Origin: Gammaproteobacteria bacterium
Lineage (GTDB): Bacteria > Pseudomonadota > Gammaproteobacteria > Steroidobacterales > Steroidobacteraceae
Direction of reading: 5' to 3'
NCBI GenBank assembly: GCA_947469285.1
Contig: CANIOW010000003.1
Coordinates: forward strand, 1-64,000
DNA: 64,000 nt
Shown piece by piece: positions 48,114 through 57,751 of the stretch. Made by a program: the position numbers and the translations under genes. Each line of letters opens with the position of its first letter. Position 1 is the first letter of the stretch. Below the pieces are notes generated by a model. The model was not told where the DNA came from. It made no database searches and saw only the letters and a list, made by a program, of their open reading frames with translations.

Positions 48114-48922
48114 CAGTCTCGTGTCCCGTGGTGGTCCGCCGCTTCCATGGCCGCTTCTTCCTCGCGGCGGATCATCTCGCCGGCGAGCGCCAGATAGGCC
48201 AGTGCGCCGCGGCTGTCTTTGTCATGGTACAGCGCCGGAACACCGAAAGACGGCGCCTCGGCCAGGCGCACATTCCGCGGAATGACCGTGCGGAACACTT
48301 TGTCGCCAAAGTGCTGGATCAGTTGTGCGCTCACCTCGTTGGCGAGGTTGTTCCGCGGATCATGCATGGTACGCAAAATGCCTTCGAGCTGCAGCGTGGG
48401 GTTGATGCCAGCGCGGACTTGCTCGAGGGTGCTCATCAATGCCGACAGACCCTCCAGCGCGTAGTACTCGCACTGCATCGGCACCAGCAGACTGTCTGCA
48501 GCAGCCAAGGCATTCAGCGTCAGCAAATTCAGCGACGGTGGGCAGTCAATCAAAATGACATCGTACTGTTCGCGTACGCTGGCAATGGCCTCCTTCAAGC
48601 GCAGCTCACGGCCGGTACCGAGCGACATCAAGTGCACTTCGGCGGCTGTGAGGTCCTGATTCGAGCCAACCAGCGCAAAGCCCGCTGGCTGCAGCGGTAC
48701 CGTGGCCTCGGCGAGCGTGCATTCGCCCAGCAGCACCTCCAGGGCCGAGTGGCCAAGCGTGGCTTTATCGAGCCCGGACCCCATGGTGGCATTGCCCTGC
48801 GGGTCGAGGTCGATGAGCAGCACGCGCCGTTTCGTGGCGGCGAGCGACGCTGCCAGATTGACGCTGGTGGTGGTTTTTCCAACGCCGCCTTTCTGGTTGG
48901 CGACTGCAATGATGCGGTTCAT
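48113..48922 (-). CDS. parA: Chromosome-partitioning ATPase ParA
   Basis: Deviant Walker ATPase of 269 residues that moves the ParB-origin complex. The N-terminus IIAVANQKGGVGKTTTSVNL has the signature lysine and Walker A, LLIDLDPQGNATMG the Walker A' aspartate, and YDVILIDCPPSLNLLTLNAL near residue 120 the Walker B. It overlaps rsmG by 4 bases (ATGA) and parB by 1 base, the usual chromosomal arrangement. Confidence 0.97.
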   Translation of the reverse strand: MNRIIAVANQKGGVGKTTTSVNLAASLAATKRRVLLIDLDPQGNATMGSGLDKATLGHSALEVLLGECTLAEATVPLQPAGFALVGSNQDLTAAEVHLMSLGTGRELRLKEAIASVREQYDVILIDCPPSLNLLTLNALAAADSLLVPMQCEYYALEGLSALMSTLEQVRAGINPTLQLEGILRTMHDPRNNLANEVSAQLIQHFGDKVFRTVIPRNVRLAEAPSFGVPALYHDKDSRGALAYLALAGEMIRREEEAAMEAADHHGTRD

Positions 48923-49620
48923 TCGCGGCAGAGTTCCACAAGATGGCGCTCGTCGTAAAGCCCCGGCACCGTCAGCGGCACCACTTCCACCACCCGCCAG
49001 GTGTCGCCAGCCACATCGCGAACACCGCGCCGGCAGGCTTTGAGCTCCTCTTCAGGCACCCGGCCCTTCATCGCCAGCAACCAGCCACCTTCAGCCACCA
49101 GATGGCCGCTGTGCTTGACGAAATCCCCCAAGTTGGACAGGGCGCGCGCGGTGACGGTGCCAAAGCCGCCGGCAAAAGTGCCGGGGCGACGCAACTGCTC
49201 GGCCCGGGCATTCTCCACACGGGCATTCTCCAGGCCCATGGCATGGGCGATGGCCGCCACATGCCGTGCCTTCTTGCCGACCGACTCGACCAGCAGAAAT
49301 TCCAGATCCGGACGCAGGATGGCGAGCGGCAGACCGGGGAAGCCCGCGCCAGTGCCAATGTCGGCCACACGCGGTCCACGCAGGAATGGCAACAACGACA
49401 AACTGTCCAAGACGTGCTTCACCAGCATGTCAGGCCGATGGCGGATGGCGGTCAGGTTGAACTGGGCGTTCGCCTCTTCCGTCCGGTCGAGCAGTTCCTG
49501 TAACTGGTCAAGCTGGTGCTCGCTGGCGATGACGGCCAGTGCCTGCAGCCCGGCCAACAGTTCCACGCGCTCGGCGGCGCGCTCGGCGGGTGTCAACGGG
49601 ACATAGACGCGCTGGGTCAT
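48919..49620 (-). CDS. rsmG: 16S rRNA (guanine527-N7)-methyltransferase
   Basis: SAM-dependent methyltransferase of 233 residues modifying G527 of 16S rRNA. The SAM motif VADIGTGAGFPGLPLAI near residue 85 and FLLVESVGKKARH near residue 107 are diagnostic. Together with parAB it marks the conserved origin-proximal cluster. Normally mnmG precedes it, but here a TPR protein gene overlaps its start by 4 bases. Confidence 0.96.
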   Translation of the reverse strand: MTQRVYVPLTPAERAAERVELLAGLQALAVIASEHQLDQLQELLDRTEEANAQFNLTAIRHRPDMLVKHVLDSLSLLPFLRGPRVADIGTGAGFPGLPLAILRPDLEFLLVESVGKKARHVAAIAHAMGLENARVENARAEQLRRPGTFAGGFGTVTARALSNLGDFVKHSGHLVAEGGWLLAMKGRVPEEELKACRRGVRDVAGDTWRVVEVVPLTVPGLYDERHLVELCRE

Positions 49621-50900
49621 GGCGCTGCCTCCACCACGCGCACCAAACTGCTGGCCGTGCCTGCCAAGGCGCCACGGGCCCGCGCAGCGGCCACCGCGGC
49701 GCGCAGAGCGGCCTGTTCTTCCGGTCGCAATGTGCGCCAGTCTTCTGCAAACCCTGCCACGTCGTAAACCTCCACGCCCATTAATCCCTGGGCCAGGGTG
49801 CCGCCGACCCGCGGATAGCGCACTTCAATGCCAAGCCCGACGATCGAGGAAAACACATTGGCCGCACCGCCATATTCCCCCTGCAACAAGTAGATCTCCG
49901 CCAGCGCAACCCGCGGAGCCACCGCGTTGCGGTCGCGCATGATCGCGGATTCCGCGGCATCGCGCGCGTCTTCCCACTGGCCCGCGGTGGCGGCAGCGCG
50001 CGCCTTGGCCAGCAAGGCCGTCATTTCGTCCGCAACCCCGCCGCCTGCGGAGGCCGCCGGCCAGTCGTCGGCCAGGGTCGCCAGCGCTAGCGTCAGTAGG
50101 TCACGCGCGAGGCTGGATGGCAGGTGTGGCAACGCCGCCTGAGCAGCGGCCAGATCGGCGCGAGCCCCGGGCCATTGCTCTAGCGCGGCTCGCGCCCGCG
50201 CACGACCGGCCCAGGCCTCAGCGGCCTGCGCGTCGGCGGACAGTACGCGCGTATAGGCCTCTGCCGCTCGGGCCGCGTCGCCCTTGGCCAGCCAGACCTC
50301 GCCCACCGCCAGATAGGCCGTGGCCAGATCCGTGCCCCGCGCTTGCGCGGCGAGCGCTGACAGCCGCTCCAGCGCCAGCGCCGCGTTCCCGCGGTCCAGC
50401 AAAAACCGCGCTGCGGCAATCCGCGCCTCCAGCAACAGCTGCGCCTCCCCGGCCTCTTCCGCCAGCGCCTCCCAGCTCGCCAGATCCTGCGCCGCCACGT
50501 CGGTACGCCCAGCCTGCAAGGCCACGGCCACCCGCTCGCGCAGCGCCGCCACCACCGCCGCGCCATCGTGAGCCGCCTGTGCGCCAGCCAGCGCCGCCCC
50601 CACCGCGTCCATCGCGGCGTCGTTGTCGCCACGCATCAGCCAGGCCCGGGCGAGCAGCCCTTGGGCCTCCCAGCGCAGCTCGGCGGACGTGTGGGGATTC
50701 ACCAGTAACGGCTCCAGCCAACGACTGGCAGCCACGCCATCACGCGCGTTCAGCGACTCCTCAGCCCGGCCCAGCGCTTCCGCCGGCGACACCGCAGACA
50801 GCCCGGCAGCGCTCGCACCCGTCCTGGTCGGTGGCGCAGCGCCCACAGGCAGCGGCCCCACCATCGCCACCAGCAGCAGTAAAGGAATGAGCACACGCAT
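49617..50900 (-). CDS. Exported TPR-like repeat protein
   Basis: Protein of 427 residues with a signal peptide (MRVLIPLLLLVAMVGPLPVG) and alanine-rich helical repeats of TPR type, e.g. AYLAVGEVWLAKGDAARAAE near residue 217 and PRVALAEIYLLQGEYGGAAN near residue 341. Such proteins usually scaffold envelope complexes; no enzyme motif is visible. ATG 50900 is chosen because the signal peptide begins there. No ribosome site is seen, but TACAAT (50907-50912 on the minus strand) ends 6 bases before it, so the message may be leaderless, though no good -35 hexamer is present. It overlaps rsmG by 4 bases. Confidence 0.75.
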   Translation of the reverse strand: MRVLIPLLLLVAMVGPLPVGAAPPTRTGASAAGLSAVSPAEALGRAEESLNARDGVAASRWLEPLLVNPHTSAELRWEAQGLLARAWLMRGDNDAAMDAVGAALAGAQAAHDGAAVVAALRERVAVALQAGRTDVAAQDLASWEALAEEAGEAQLLLEARIAAARFLLDRGNAALALERLSALAAQARGTDLATAYLAVGEVWLAKGDAARAAEAYTRVLSADAQAAEAWAGRARARAALEQWPGARADLAAAQAALPHLPSSLARDLLTLALATLADDWPAASAGGGVADEMTALLAKARAAATAGQWEDARDAAESAIMRDRNAVAPRVALAEIYLLQGEYGGAANVFSSIVGLGIEVRYPRVGGTLAQGLMGVEVYDVAGFAEDWRTLRPEEQAALRAAVAAARARGALAGTASSLVRVVEAAP

Positions 50901-50976
50901 GCAGGTATTGTAGGCGCTGGGCGGGACCGCTAGCGGCCTGTTCATCGCGGCTTTCCCTATCCACCAGGAGCACCCC

Positions 50977-51729
50977 ATGCGACTTCAAGGCAAGACCAGC
51001 ATCATCACCGGCGGCGCCAGCGGCATTGGTGCCGCCACCGCACGCCGCTTCATCGCGGAAGGCGCGAAAGTGCTGATCGCCGACCGCAATCTGACGGCTG
51101 CCGCCGCGCTGGTCGCAGAGCTGGGCGCGAATGCGGCGGCCATCGACTGTAATGTGCGCCAGGAAACCAGCGCCGCTGCGGTGGCCGCGCGTGCCATGGA
51201 GCTGTGGGGACAGATCGACATTCTGGTCAACAACGCCGGCAGCGAACTGAACCGTGCCTACAACGAGACCACCTCGGACGAATGGGACATGGTGCTAGAA
51301 ACCGACCTCAAGGGCCCGTGGCTCATGTGTAAGCACATCGTGCCGCACATGGTGCAGCGCGCCTCCGGCAGCGTTATTAACGTGTCTTCCCTCAATGGGC
51401 TGGTGGGTTTCCCGCTGTCCGCCGCCTATGGCAGCGCCAAGGGTGGCCTGGTGGTGTTCACGCGCGACATGGCCATCGAGCTGGCGCGCTCCGGGGTGCG
51501 CTTCAATTGCGTCTGCCCCGGCGTTATTCAGACACCGATGATGGAGCGCTGGACACACCTGATGCCGGACCAAGACGCCGCCAAGCAGATGCTGCGTGGG
51601 GTGATGCCTATCGGTCGCATGGGCAAAGCCGAAGAAGTGGCGGGGGCCATTTTGTTCTTCGCCTCTGATGACTCGACGCTATGCCAAGGCGCCATCCTCA
51701 GCGTCGATGGTGGCTTCACGGCGCAGTAG
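50977..51729 (+). CDS. SDR family oxidoreductase (glucose 1-dehydrogenase-like)
   Basis: Short-chain dehydrogenase of 250 residues. TGGASGIG lies near residue 12, VLIADRNL supplies an aspartate typical of NAD(H), NNAGSE is near residue 86, and the catalytic YGSAK near residue 150 follows a serine in NVSSLNGLVG. The tail CQGAILSVDGGFTAQ is typical. AGGAG lies about 6 bases before ATG. It is divergent from the TPR gene and converges on the 2OG oxygenase. Substrate unknown. Confidence 0.87.
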   Translation: MRLQGKTSIITGGASGIGAATARRFIAEGAKVLIADRNLTAAAALVAELGANAAAIDCNVRQETSAAAVAARAMELWGQIDILVNNAGSELNRAYNETTSDEWDMVLETDLKGPWLMCKHIVPHMVQRASGSVINVSSLNGLVGFPLSAAYGSAKGGLVVFTRDMAIELARSGVRFNCVCPGVIQTPMMERWTHLMPDQDAAKQMLRGVMPIGRMGKAEEVAGAILFFASDDSTLCQGAILSVDGGFTAQ

Positions 51730-51759
51730 GCAGGCCAGCCGCTGCTCCTTGGCGAAACC

Positions 51760-52683
51760 TTAGGTCTTAAGACCAATCTCGCGCAGGCGCTCTTCCAAAT
51801 ATTCACCCGCCGTGCACGGCGGGTAGCGAGGCGTGGTGCCGGCCGGGACACACTGCGGCAACGGATCCAGCACCATCTCGCTTTCCGGGTGCAGGAAGAA
51901 CGGCATCGAGTAGCGGCTGACATTCGGCCCCTCAGGGTTCACCACGCGATGCGTGGTGGAAGGAATGACGCCGTTCGAAAGTCGTTGCAACATGTCTCCT
52001 GAATCGACGATCAACTCTTGCGGCCCGCTGTCCACCGGTAACCAGACACCATCGCGGTCGAGCAATTGCAGCCCACTGCCCCGCGCCGCCACCAGCAGCG
52101 TCAGCAAGTTAATGTCTTCATGGGCAGCGCTGCGCACCGCCTGCGGATCCATGTCTGCGCTGACGGGTGGGTAGTGAATAGCCCGCAGCAACGAGTCGCC
52201 GTGCCGCAACTTGGCATCGAACCAGTCTGCCGGGAGCTGCAGCGAAGGCGCTAACGCCTGCAGCAGCAAGCGCCCTGTCTCCCCTAACGCGGTGTACAGC
52301 TCATTGAACACACGCTGCAATCCCGCTGGCCGAACCGGCCAGCGATTGTCATCGCCCCCCGGCAAGCCGTCGCGTGTGACGGAGTAGAACTCCTTCAGAT
52401 CTGGCACCAAGTGGTAACGCGCGTGCTCAATGCCAAAATCGGTATAGCCCGCTCGCCTGCCCGAGGTGGCGCGCTTTTCCTCCAGCGGTAGCGCAAAGAA
52501 GGTCTCGGCCAGCTCATAGGCAGCTTCCAGCAAGGTGGTGGCCACGCCATGCTCGCGCAGAACGATGAAGCCGTAGTCAGTCAACCCCGAGAACAGCGCC
52601 GCTTGGAAAGCCAAGCGCGCCGCTGCCGACCCATGGGTGAAGTCACGCAGCGAAAGGACCGGCACTCGACGGGCAGCAGGCAT
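51760..52683 (-). CDS. Isopenicillin N synthase-like 2OG-Fe(II) oxygenase
   Basis: Non-heme iron oxygenase of 307 residues. The iron facial triad is visible as HxD in AAHEDINLLTLLVAARGSGL near residue 190 and the distal His in PSTTHRVVNPEG near residue 245. RYSMPFFLHPESEM supplies the 2-oxoglutarate-binding Arg-x-Ser. ATG 52683 has AGGGGA 7 bases upstream, better than ATG 52701. It begins 31 bases after prpF on the same strand, so it is probably the last gene of the methylcitrate operon. That placement is not part of the standard prp set, and its substrate is unknown. Confidence 0.88.
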   Translation of the reverse strand: MPAARRVPVLSLRDFTHGSAAARLAFQAALFSGLTDYGFIVLREHGVATTLLEAAYELAETFFALPLEEKRATSGRRAGYTDFGIEHARYHLVPDLKEFYSVTRDGLPGGDDNRWPVRPAGLQRVFNELYTALGETGRLLLQALAPSLQLPADWFDAKLRHGDSLLRAIHYPPVSADMDPQAVRSAAHEDINLLTLLVAARGSGLQLLDRDGVWLPVDSGPQELIVDSGDMLQRLSNGVIPSTTHRVVNPEGPNVSRYSMPFFLHPESEMVLDPLPQCVPAGTTPRYPPCTAGEYLEERLREIGLKT

Positions 52684-52714
52684 ACGCAGTTCCCCTGTCA
52701 TTGGCAATCCCGCG

Positions 52715-53914
52715 CTACTCCTTGGCCGCCGCCACTGCCTCGGCAGGCACCCGCACCCAGCCTTCCATGAGTACCCGCGCACTGCGGCTCATCACGGCTT
52801 TAGTCACGGTCCATTCGCCCCCCACCTGCCGTGCTTCAGCGCCCACGCGCAAAGTGCCGGAAGGGTGTCCAAAGCGCACCGCCGTGCGCAAACCACCGCC
52901 CGCCGCCAGGTTCACCAGCGTGCCCGGCACCGCGGCGGCGGTACCGATGGCCACGGCGGCCGTGCCCATCATAGCGTGGTGCAGTTTGCCCATGGACAGC
53001 GCGCGCACCAGCAAGTCGACGTCGCTGGCAGACACGGCCTTGCCACTGGATGCCAGGTAGTCCTGGGGCGGCGCCACAAACGCTATCTTCGGCGTGTGCT
53101 GGCGCTGGGCAGCCTCGGCGGCGTTCTTGATCAGACCCATGCGCAAGGCACCGGCCACTCGCATGGCCTCAAAGCGCGCGAGCGCTGCTGGGTCGGCGTT
53201 GATAGCCTCGCGCAGCTCTTTACCGCTGTAGCCAATCTCCGCTGCATTGACGAACACGGTGGGAATACCGGCATTAATCATCGTGGCCTTGAAGGTACCA
53301 ACGCCCGGCACCTCCAAGTCATCGACGAGGTGGCCCGTGGGGAACATCGCTCCGCCATCGACCTCTTCGGCCGGGTCCATGAACTCCAGCACAATCTCGG
53401 CGGCCGGGAAGGTGACACCGTCCAGCTCGAAATCGCCGGTCTCCTGCACCTGACCTGCCGTCATGGGCACATGGGCGATGATGGTCTTGTGGATGTTGGC
53501 CTGCCAGATGCGAATGACCGCCACGCCGTTCTGCGGAATGCGCGCTGCGTCAATCAGGCCCATGGCGATAGCGCAGGGACCCGCCGCCGCCGAAAGATTG
53601 CCGCAGTTGCCGCTCCAGTCCACGAAGGACTTGTCGATGGACACCTGCCCGTAGAGGTAGTCCACATCATGGTCCGCACGCGTACTGGCGGACAAGATGA
53701 CGCACTTGGAGGTGGACGAGGTGGCCCCGCCCATGCCGTCGATGTGTGCCGCATAAGGGTCGGGGCTACCGATGACGCGCTGAAAGAGGCGGTCGCGCGC
53801 CTCGCCAGCGTCCTGCGCCGCCACGGGCAGGTCTTGCCGGCGGAAGAACACTCCCTTGCTGGTGCCACCGCGCATATAAATGGCGGGAATGCGGATCTGC
53901 GGTGCTGTAGACAT
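52715..53914 (-). CDS. prpF: 2-methylaconitate cis-trans isomerase
   Basis: Isomerase of 399 residues that works with AcnD in the 2-methylcitrate cycle. The N-terminal IYMRGGTSKGVFFRRQDLP and GMGGATSSTSKCVILSAST near residue 67 are family signatures; the lysine in the first is catalytic. Two diaminopimelate-epimerase-like lobes fit the length (usual 396). It follows acnD by 31 bases. Confidence 0.96.
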   Translation of the reverse strand: MSTAPQIRIPAIYMRGGTSKGVFFRRQDLPVAAQDAGEARDRLFQRVIGSPDPYAAHIDGMGGATSSTSKCVILSASTRADHDVDYLYGQVSIDKSFVDWSGNCGNLSAAAGPCAIAMGLIDAARIPQNGVAVIRIWQANIHKTIIAHVPMTAGQVQETGDFELDGVTFPAAEIVLEFMDPAEEVDGGAMFPTGHLVDDLEVPGVGTFKATMINAGIPTVFVNAAEIGYSGKELREAINADPAALARFEAMRVAGALRMGLIKNAAEAAQRQHTPKIAFVAPPQDYLASSGKAVSASDVDLLVRALSMGKLHHAMMGTAAVAIGTAAAVPGTLVNLAAGGGLRTAVRFGHPSGTLRVGAEARQVGGEWTVTKAVMSRSARVLMEGWVRVPAEAVAAAKE

Positions 53915-53945
53915 AAAGGTTGGGCTCCGGGCGATGGCGTGGCGC

Positions 53946-56540
53946 TTAGCCGACCTTGCTCGATTCAAGAAAGTCCTGCGCAAAGCGCTGCAACACGCCA
54001 CCGGCTTCGTAGATCGCCACTTCTTCGGCAGTATCTAGACGGCAGGTCACGGGCACTTCGCTACGCTCGCCATCGCGGCGCGTCATCACCAAAGTTAACG
54101 TAGCGCGAGGCAGACGCTCACCGACCACTGCAAAAGTCTCGGTACCATCAATCGCCAGCGTTTTGCGGTCAACCCCGGGCTTGAACTCCAGTGGCAACAC
54201 GCCCATGCCCACCAGGTTGGTGCGGTGAATGCGTTCGAAGCCTTCGGCGGCAATGGCTTCCACGCCGGCCAGACGTACACCCTTGGCGGCCCAGTCACGC
54301 GAGGAGCCTTGCCCGTAATCCGCGCCGGCGATAATGATCAACGGCTGCTTGCGCTCCATGTAGGTTTCAATCGCCTCCCACATGCGCACGATCTGGCCTT
54401 CTGGCTCGAGTCGCGCGAGTGAACCGGCCTTCACCTTGCCGTCCACCACCACCATTTCATTTTTCAGTGTCGGGTTGGCAAAGGTCGCGCGCTGCGCGGT
54501 CAGGTGGTCGCCGCGGTGCGTGGCGTAGGAATTGAAGTCCTCTTCCGGCAAGCCCATCTTCGCGAGGTACTCGCCCGCCGCACTGTCCAGCATGATGGCG
54601 TTCGACGGCGAGAGATGGTCCGTGGTGATGTTGTCCGGCAGCACCGCCAACGGACGCATGCCACGCAGCGTGCGTTCGCCGGCCAAGGCGCCTTCCCAGT
54701 AGGGTGGACGGCGGATGTAAGTGCTGGCTGCGCGCCAGTCGTACAGCGGGCTCACCTTCGGCCCGGTTTCAACGGCGAAGGTGAACATGGGTTCGTACAC
54801 TTGGCGAAACTGTTCGGGCTTCACACTGGCAGCGACCACCGCATCAATTTCAGCATCGTCCGGCCACAGGTCGGCCAGGCGCACCGGCTGGCCGTCGGGG
54901 CCGTGCCCGAGCACATCTTTTTCAATATCGAAACGAATGGTGCCAGCGATGGCATACGCCACCACCAGCGGCGGCGAGGCCAGAAAAGCCTGTTTCGCAT
55001 AGGGATGGATGCGACCGTCGAAGTTGCGATTGCCCGAGAGCACGGCGGTAGCATAAAGATCGCGCGCCACCACTTCCTGCTGAATGAGGGGATCGAGCGC
55101 CCCGGACATGCCGTTGCAAGTAGTGCACGCGAAGGCCACGACGCCAAAGCCCAGTGTCTCCAGTTCACGGAGCAGCCCCGCTTCCTGCAGATACAGCGCC
55201 ACGGTCTTCGAACCCGGCGCCAGCGAACTCTTCACCCACGGCTTACGCGTCAGCCCAAGGCGATTGGCGTTGCGGGCCAGCAAACCGGCGGCCACCATGT
55301 TGCGCGGGTTGTTGGTGTTGGTGCAGCTGGTGATGGCAGCAATAATGACTGCGCCATCGGGCATGCGGCCCGGCTCGTTCTCCACCACACCGCTAATGCC
55401 GCGCGCCGCCAGATCGGCAGTCGCCACGCGGTTGTGCGGGTTGGAGGGGCCGGCGATGTTACGCACCACGGTCGACAGGTCAAAGCGGATCACGCGTTCG
55501 TATTCGGCCGTGACAAGGCTGTCGGCCCACAGACCCGCCACCTTGGCGTAGGTTTCCACCAAGGCCACCTGCGCGTCGGCGCGGCCCGTGAGGCGTAAAT
55601 ACTTCAGGGTTTGCTCGTCGATGTAAAACATCGCCGCCGTCGAACCAAACTCCGGCGCCATGTTGGCAATGGTGGCGCGGTCGCCGAGCGTTAAAGCCGC
55701 AGCACCAGCGCCGAAAAACTCGAGGTAAGCAGACACCACTTTTTGTTGGCGCAGGAATTCGGTCAGTGCCAACACGATGTCCGTGGCAGTGATGCCAGGC
55801 CGCGGCGCACCCTGCAGTTCCACACCCACAATATCCGGCAGACGCATCCAGGAAGCGCGGCCGAGCATGACACTTTCAGCTTCAAGCCCTCCCACGCCAA
55901 TGGCGATGACACCCAGTGCGTCGACCATGGGGGTGTGGCTGTCGGTACCCACCAGCGTGTCCGGGAACGCCACGCCGTCTTGCACTTGCACCACTGGCGA
56001 CATGCGCTCGAGATTGATCTGGTGCAGGATGCCATTGCCTGGCGGAATGACCTCAACGTTCTTAAATGCTTGCTTGGTCCACTCGATAAAGTGGAAGCGG
56101 TCTTCGTTGCGCCGGTCTTCGATGGCGCGATTCTTGGAAAATGCGTCCGGGTCGAAGCCGCCACATTCCACCGCCAGCGAATGGTCCACCACCAGCTGGG
56201 TCGACACCACCGGATTCACCTGCGCCGGGTCGCCGCCCTGCGCGGCGATCGCATCACGCAGGCCGGCCAGGTCCACCAGTGCGGTCTGACCGAGAATGTC
56301 ATGGCACACCACGCGTGCTGGAAACCACGGAAAATCCAGGTCCTGACGACGCTCGATGAATTGCTTCAACGAATCGGTCAGTGTGGCGGGGTTGCAGCGG
56401 CGCAGCAGATTTTCCGCCAGCACCCGCGAGGTATACGGCAGCCGGGCATAGGCGCCCGGCTCAATGGCGTCCACTGCGGCACGCACATCGAAGTAATCCA
56501 GCGCAGTGCCGGGCAGCGCTTTTCGGTAGGCAGTGTTCAT
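53946..56540 (-). CDS. acnD: Fe/S-dependent 2-methylcitrate dehydratase
   Basis: Aconitase-type dehydratase of 864 residues converting 2-methylcitrate to trans-2-methylaconitate. The 4Fe-4S cysteines are seen in AAITSCTNTNNPRNMVAAGL near residue 397 and VVAFACTTCNGMSGALDPLI near residue 464. VGTDSHTPMVDALGVIAIG near residue 194 is also conserved. ADYGQGSSRDWAAKGVRLAG marks the C-terminal swivel domain. It follows prpC by 5 bases. The presence of prpF downstream identifies it as AcnD rather than AcnA. Confidence 0.96.
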   Translation of the reverse strand: MNTAYRKALPGTALDYFDVRAAVDAIEPGAYARLPYTSRVLAENLLRRCNPATLTDSLKQFIERRQDLDFPWFPARVVCHDILGQTALVDLAGLRDAIAAQGGDPAQVNPVVSTQLVVDHSLAVECGGFDPDAFSKNRAIEDRRNEDRFHFIEWTKQAFKNVEVIPPGNGILHQINLERMSPVVQVQDGVAFPDTLVGTDSHTPMVDALGVIAIGVGGLEAESVMLGRASWMRLPDIVGVELQGAPRPGITATDIVLALTEFLRQQKVVSAYLEFFGAGAAALTLGDRATIANMAPEFGSTAAMFYIDEQTLKYLRLTGRADAQVALVETYAKVAGLWADSLVTAEYERVIRFDLSTVVRNIAGPSNPHNRVATADLAARGISGVVENEPGRMPDGAVIIAAITSCTNTNNPRNMVAAGLLARNANRLGLTRKPWVKSSLAPGSKTVALYLQEAGLLRELETLGFGVVAFACTTCNGMSGALDPLIQQEVVARDLYATAVLSGNRNFDGRIHPYAKQAFLASPPLVVAYAIAGTIRFDIEKDVLGHGPDGQPVRLADLWPDDAEIDAVVAASVKPEQFRQVYEPMFTFAVETGPKVSPLYDWRAASTYIRRPPYWEGALAGERTLRGMRPLAVLPDNITTDHLSPSNAIMLDSAAGEYLAKMGLPEEDFNSYATHRGDHLTAQRATFANPTLKNEMVVVDGKVKAGSLARLEPEGQIVRMWEAIETYMERKQPLIIIAGADYGQGSSRDWAAKGVRLAGVEAIAAEGFERIHRTNLVGMGVLPLEFKPGVDRKTLAIDGTETFAVVGERLPRATLTLVMTRRDGERSEVPVTCRLDTAEEVAIYEAGGVLQRFAQDFLESSKVG

Positions 56541-56545
56541 AAGGA

Positions 56546-57712
56546 TCAGGGGCGCTCACCGATGGGCAGCACCGAGCGCGCTTCGGGGCCGGTGTAGTTG
56601 GCGCTGGGCCGGATAATTTTGCCGTCGATGCGCTGCTCAATGACATGCGCCGACCAGCCCGTGGTGCGGGCAATCACGAACAACGGCGTGAACATGGCCG
56701 TGGGCACGCCCATCATGTGGTAGCTCACCGCACTGAACCAGTCGAGGTTCGGGAACATTTTCTTGATCTCCCACATCACCGTTTCCAAACGCTCGGCAAT
56801 GTCATACATCTTGGTGTCACCAGCTTCAGCCGACAGGCGCTTGGCCACGCCCTTAATCACCACATTGCGCGGATCACCGATGGTGTACACCGGGTGTCCA
56901 AAGCCGATAACGACTTCTTTGTTGGCTACGCGCCGACGGATATCTGCCTCCGCTGCATCTGGCGTTTCGTAGCGCTTTTGCACTTCGAAGGCCACTTCGT
57001 TGGCGCCGCCGTGCTTCGGGCCGCGCAGCGCGCCAATGGCGCCGGCAATGCAGGAATGCAGGTCACTGCCGGTCCCCGCAATGACGCGGGCCGCAAAGGT
57101 GCTGGCGTTGAATTCGTGCTCGGCGTACAGAATGAGCGAGGTGTGCATGGCGCGCACCCAGCTGGCGCGCGGCGCCGTGCCGTGCAACAGGTGCAGAAAG
57201 TGGCCACCCACCGTGTCATCGTCGGTCTCCACGTCGATGACGCGGCCGTTATGACTGAAGTGGTACCAGTAACACAGCATGCTGCCGAAGCTGGCAATGA
57301 GCCGGTCCGCGATATCCCGCGCACCGGCAATGCCGTGCTCGTCTTTCTCGGGTAGCGCACAACCCAGCGCACTCGCGCCAGTACGCAGCACATCCATGGG
57401 GTGGCTGGCCGCCGGCAGACTTTGCAGCACGTCCTGCACCACCGCGGGCAGGCCACGCAAGGCCTTTAGCTTGGCCTTGTAACCGAGCAGCTCGGCTGCG
57501 TTCGGCAGCTTGCCATGCACCAGCAGATAGGCCACTTCCTCAAATTCGCAGGCCTCCGCAATTTCCAAAATGTCATAGCCACGGTAATTCAGGTCGTTGC
57601 CGCTGCGGCCAACGGTGCACAGCGCCGTGTTGCCGGCAGGCACGCCAGACAGGGCAACGCTTTTCTTGGGCTTCGGGCCGACAGCCGGCGCAGTAGTGGT
57701 TTCTTCAGCCAT
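56546..57712 (-). CDS. prpC: 2-methylcitrate synthase
   Basis: Citrate synthase-fold enzyme of 388 residues condensing propionyl-CoA with oxaloacetate. [20 protein letters not shown] near residue 227 holds the catalytic histidine, [19 protein letters not shown] near residue 276 the second, and [12 protein letters not shown] near residue 326 the aspartate region. The short, NADH-insensitive type and its operon position mark methylcitrate rather than citrate synthase. A 39-base gap separates it from prpB. Confidence 0.97.
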   Translation of the reverse strand: MAEETTTAPAVGPKPKKSVALSGVPAGNTALCTVGRSGNDLNYRGYDILEIAEACEFEEVAYLLVHGKLPNAAELLGYKAKLKALRGLPAVVQDVLQSLPAASHPMDVLRTGASALGCALPEKDEHGIAGARDIADRLIASFGSMLCYWYHFSHNGRVIDVETDDDTVGGHFLHLLHGTAPRASWVRAMHTSLILYAEHEFNASTFAARVIAGTGSDLHSCIAGAIGALRGPKHGGANEVAFEVQKRYETPDAAEADIRRRVANKEVVIGFGHPVYTIGDPRNVVIKGVAKRLSAEAGDTKMYDIAERLETVMWEIKKMFPNLDWFSAVSYHMMGVPTAMFTPLFVIARTTGWSAHVIEQRIDGKIIRPSANYTGPEARSVLPIGERP

Positions 57713-57751
57713 GGGATGCTCCTTCAGGGTTCTGATGCGGGCAAAGCAATG

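Noticed and set aside
51763-51774. Perfect palindrome GGTCTTAAGACC
   Set aside because: It consists of the last four sense codons of the 2OG oxygenase (Gly-Leu-Lys-Thr); no sign of regulatory use.
52637-54103. Long plus-strand open frame (488 codons) opposite prpF
   Set aside because: Antisense to a well-supported prpF; composition is that of a GC-rich shadow frame with no recognisable domain.
54504-55598. Plus-strand open frame of 364 codons opposite acnD
   Set aside because: Histidine- and arginine-rich shadow frame antisense to acnD.
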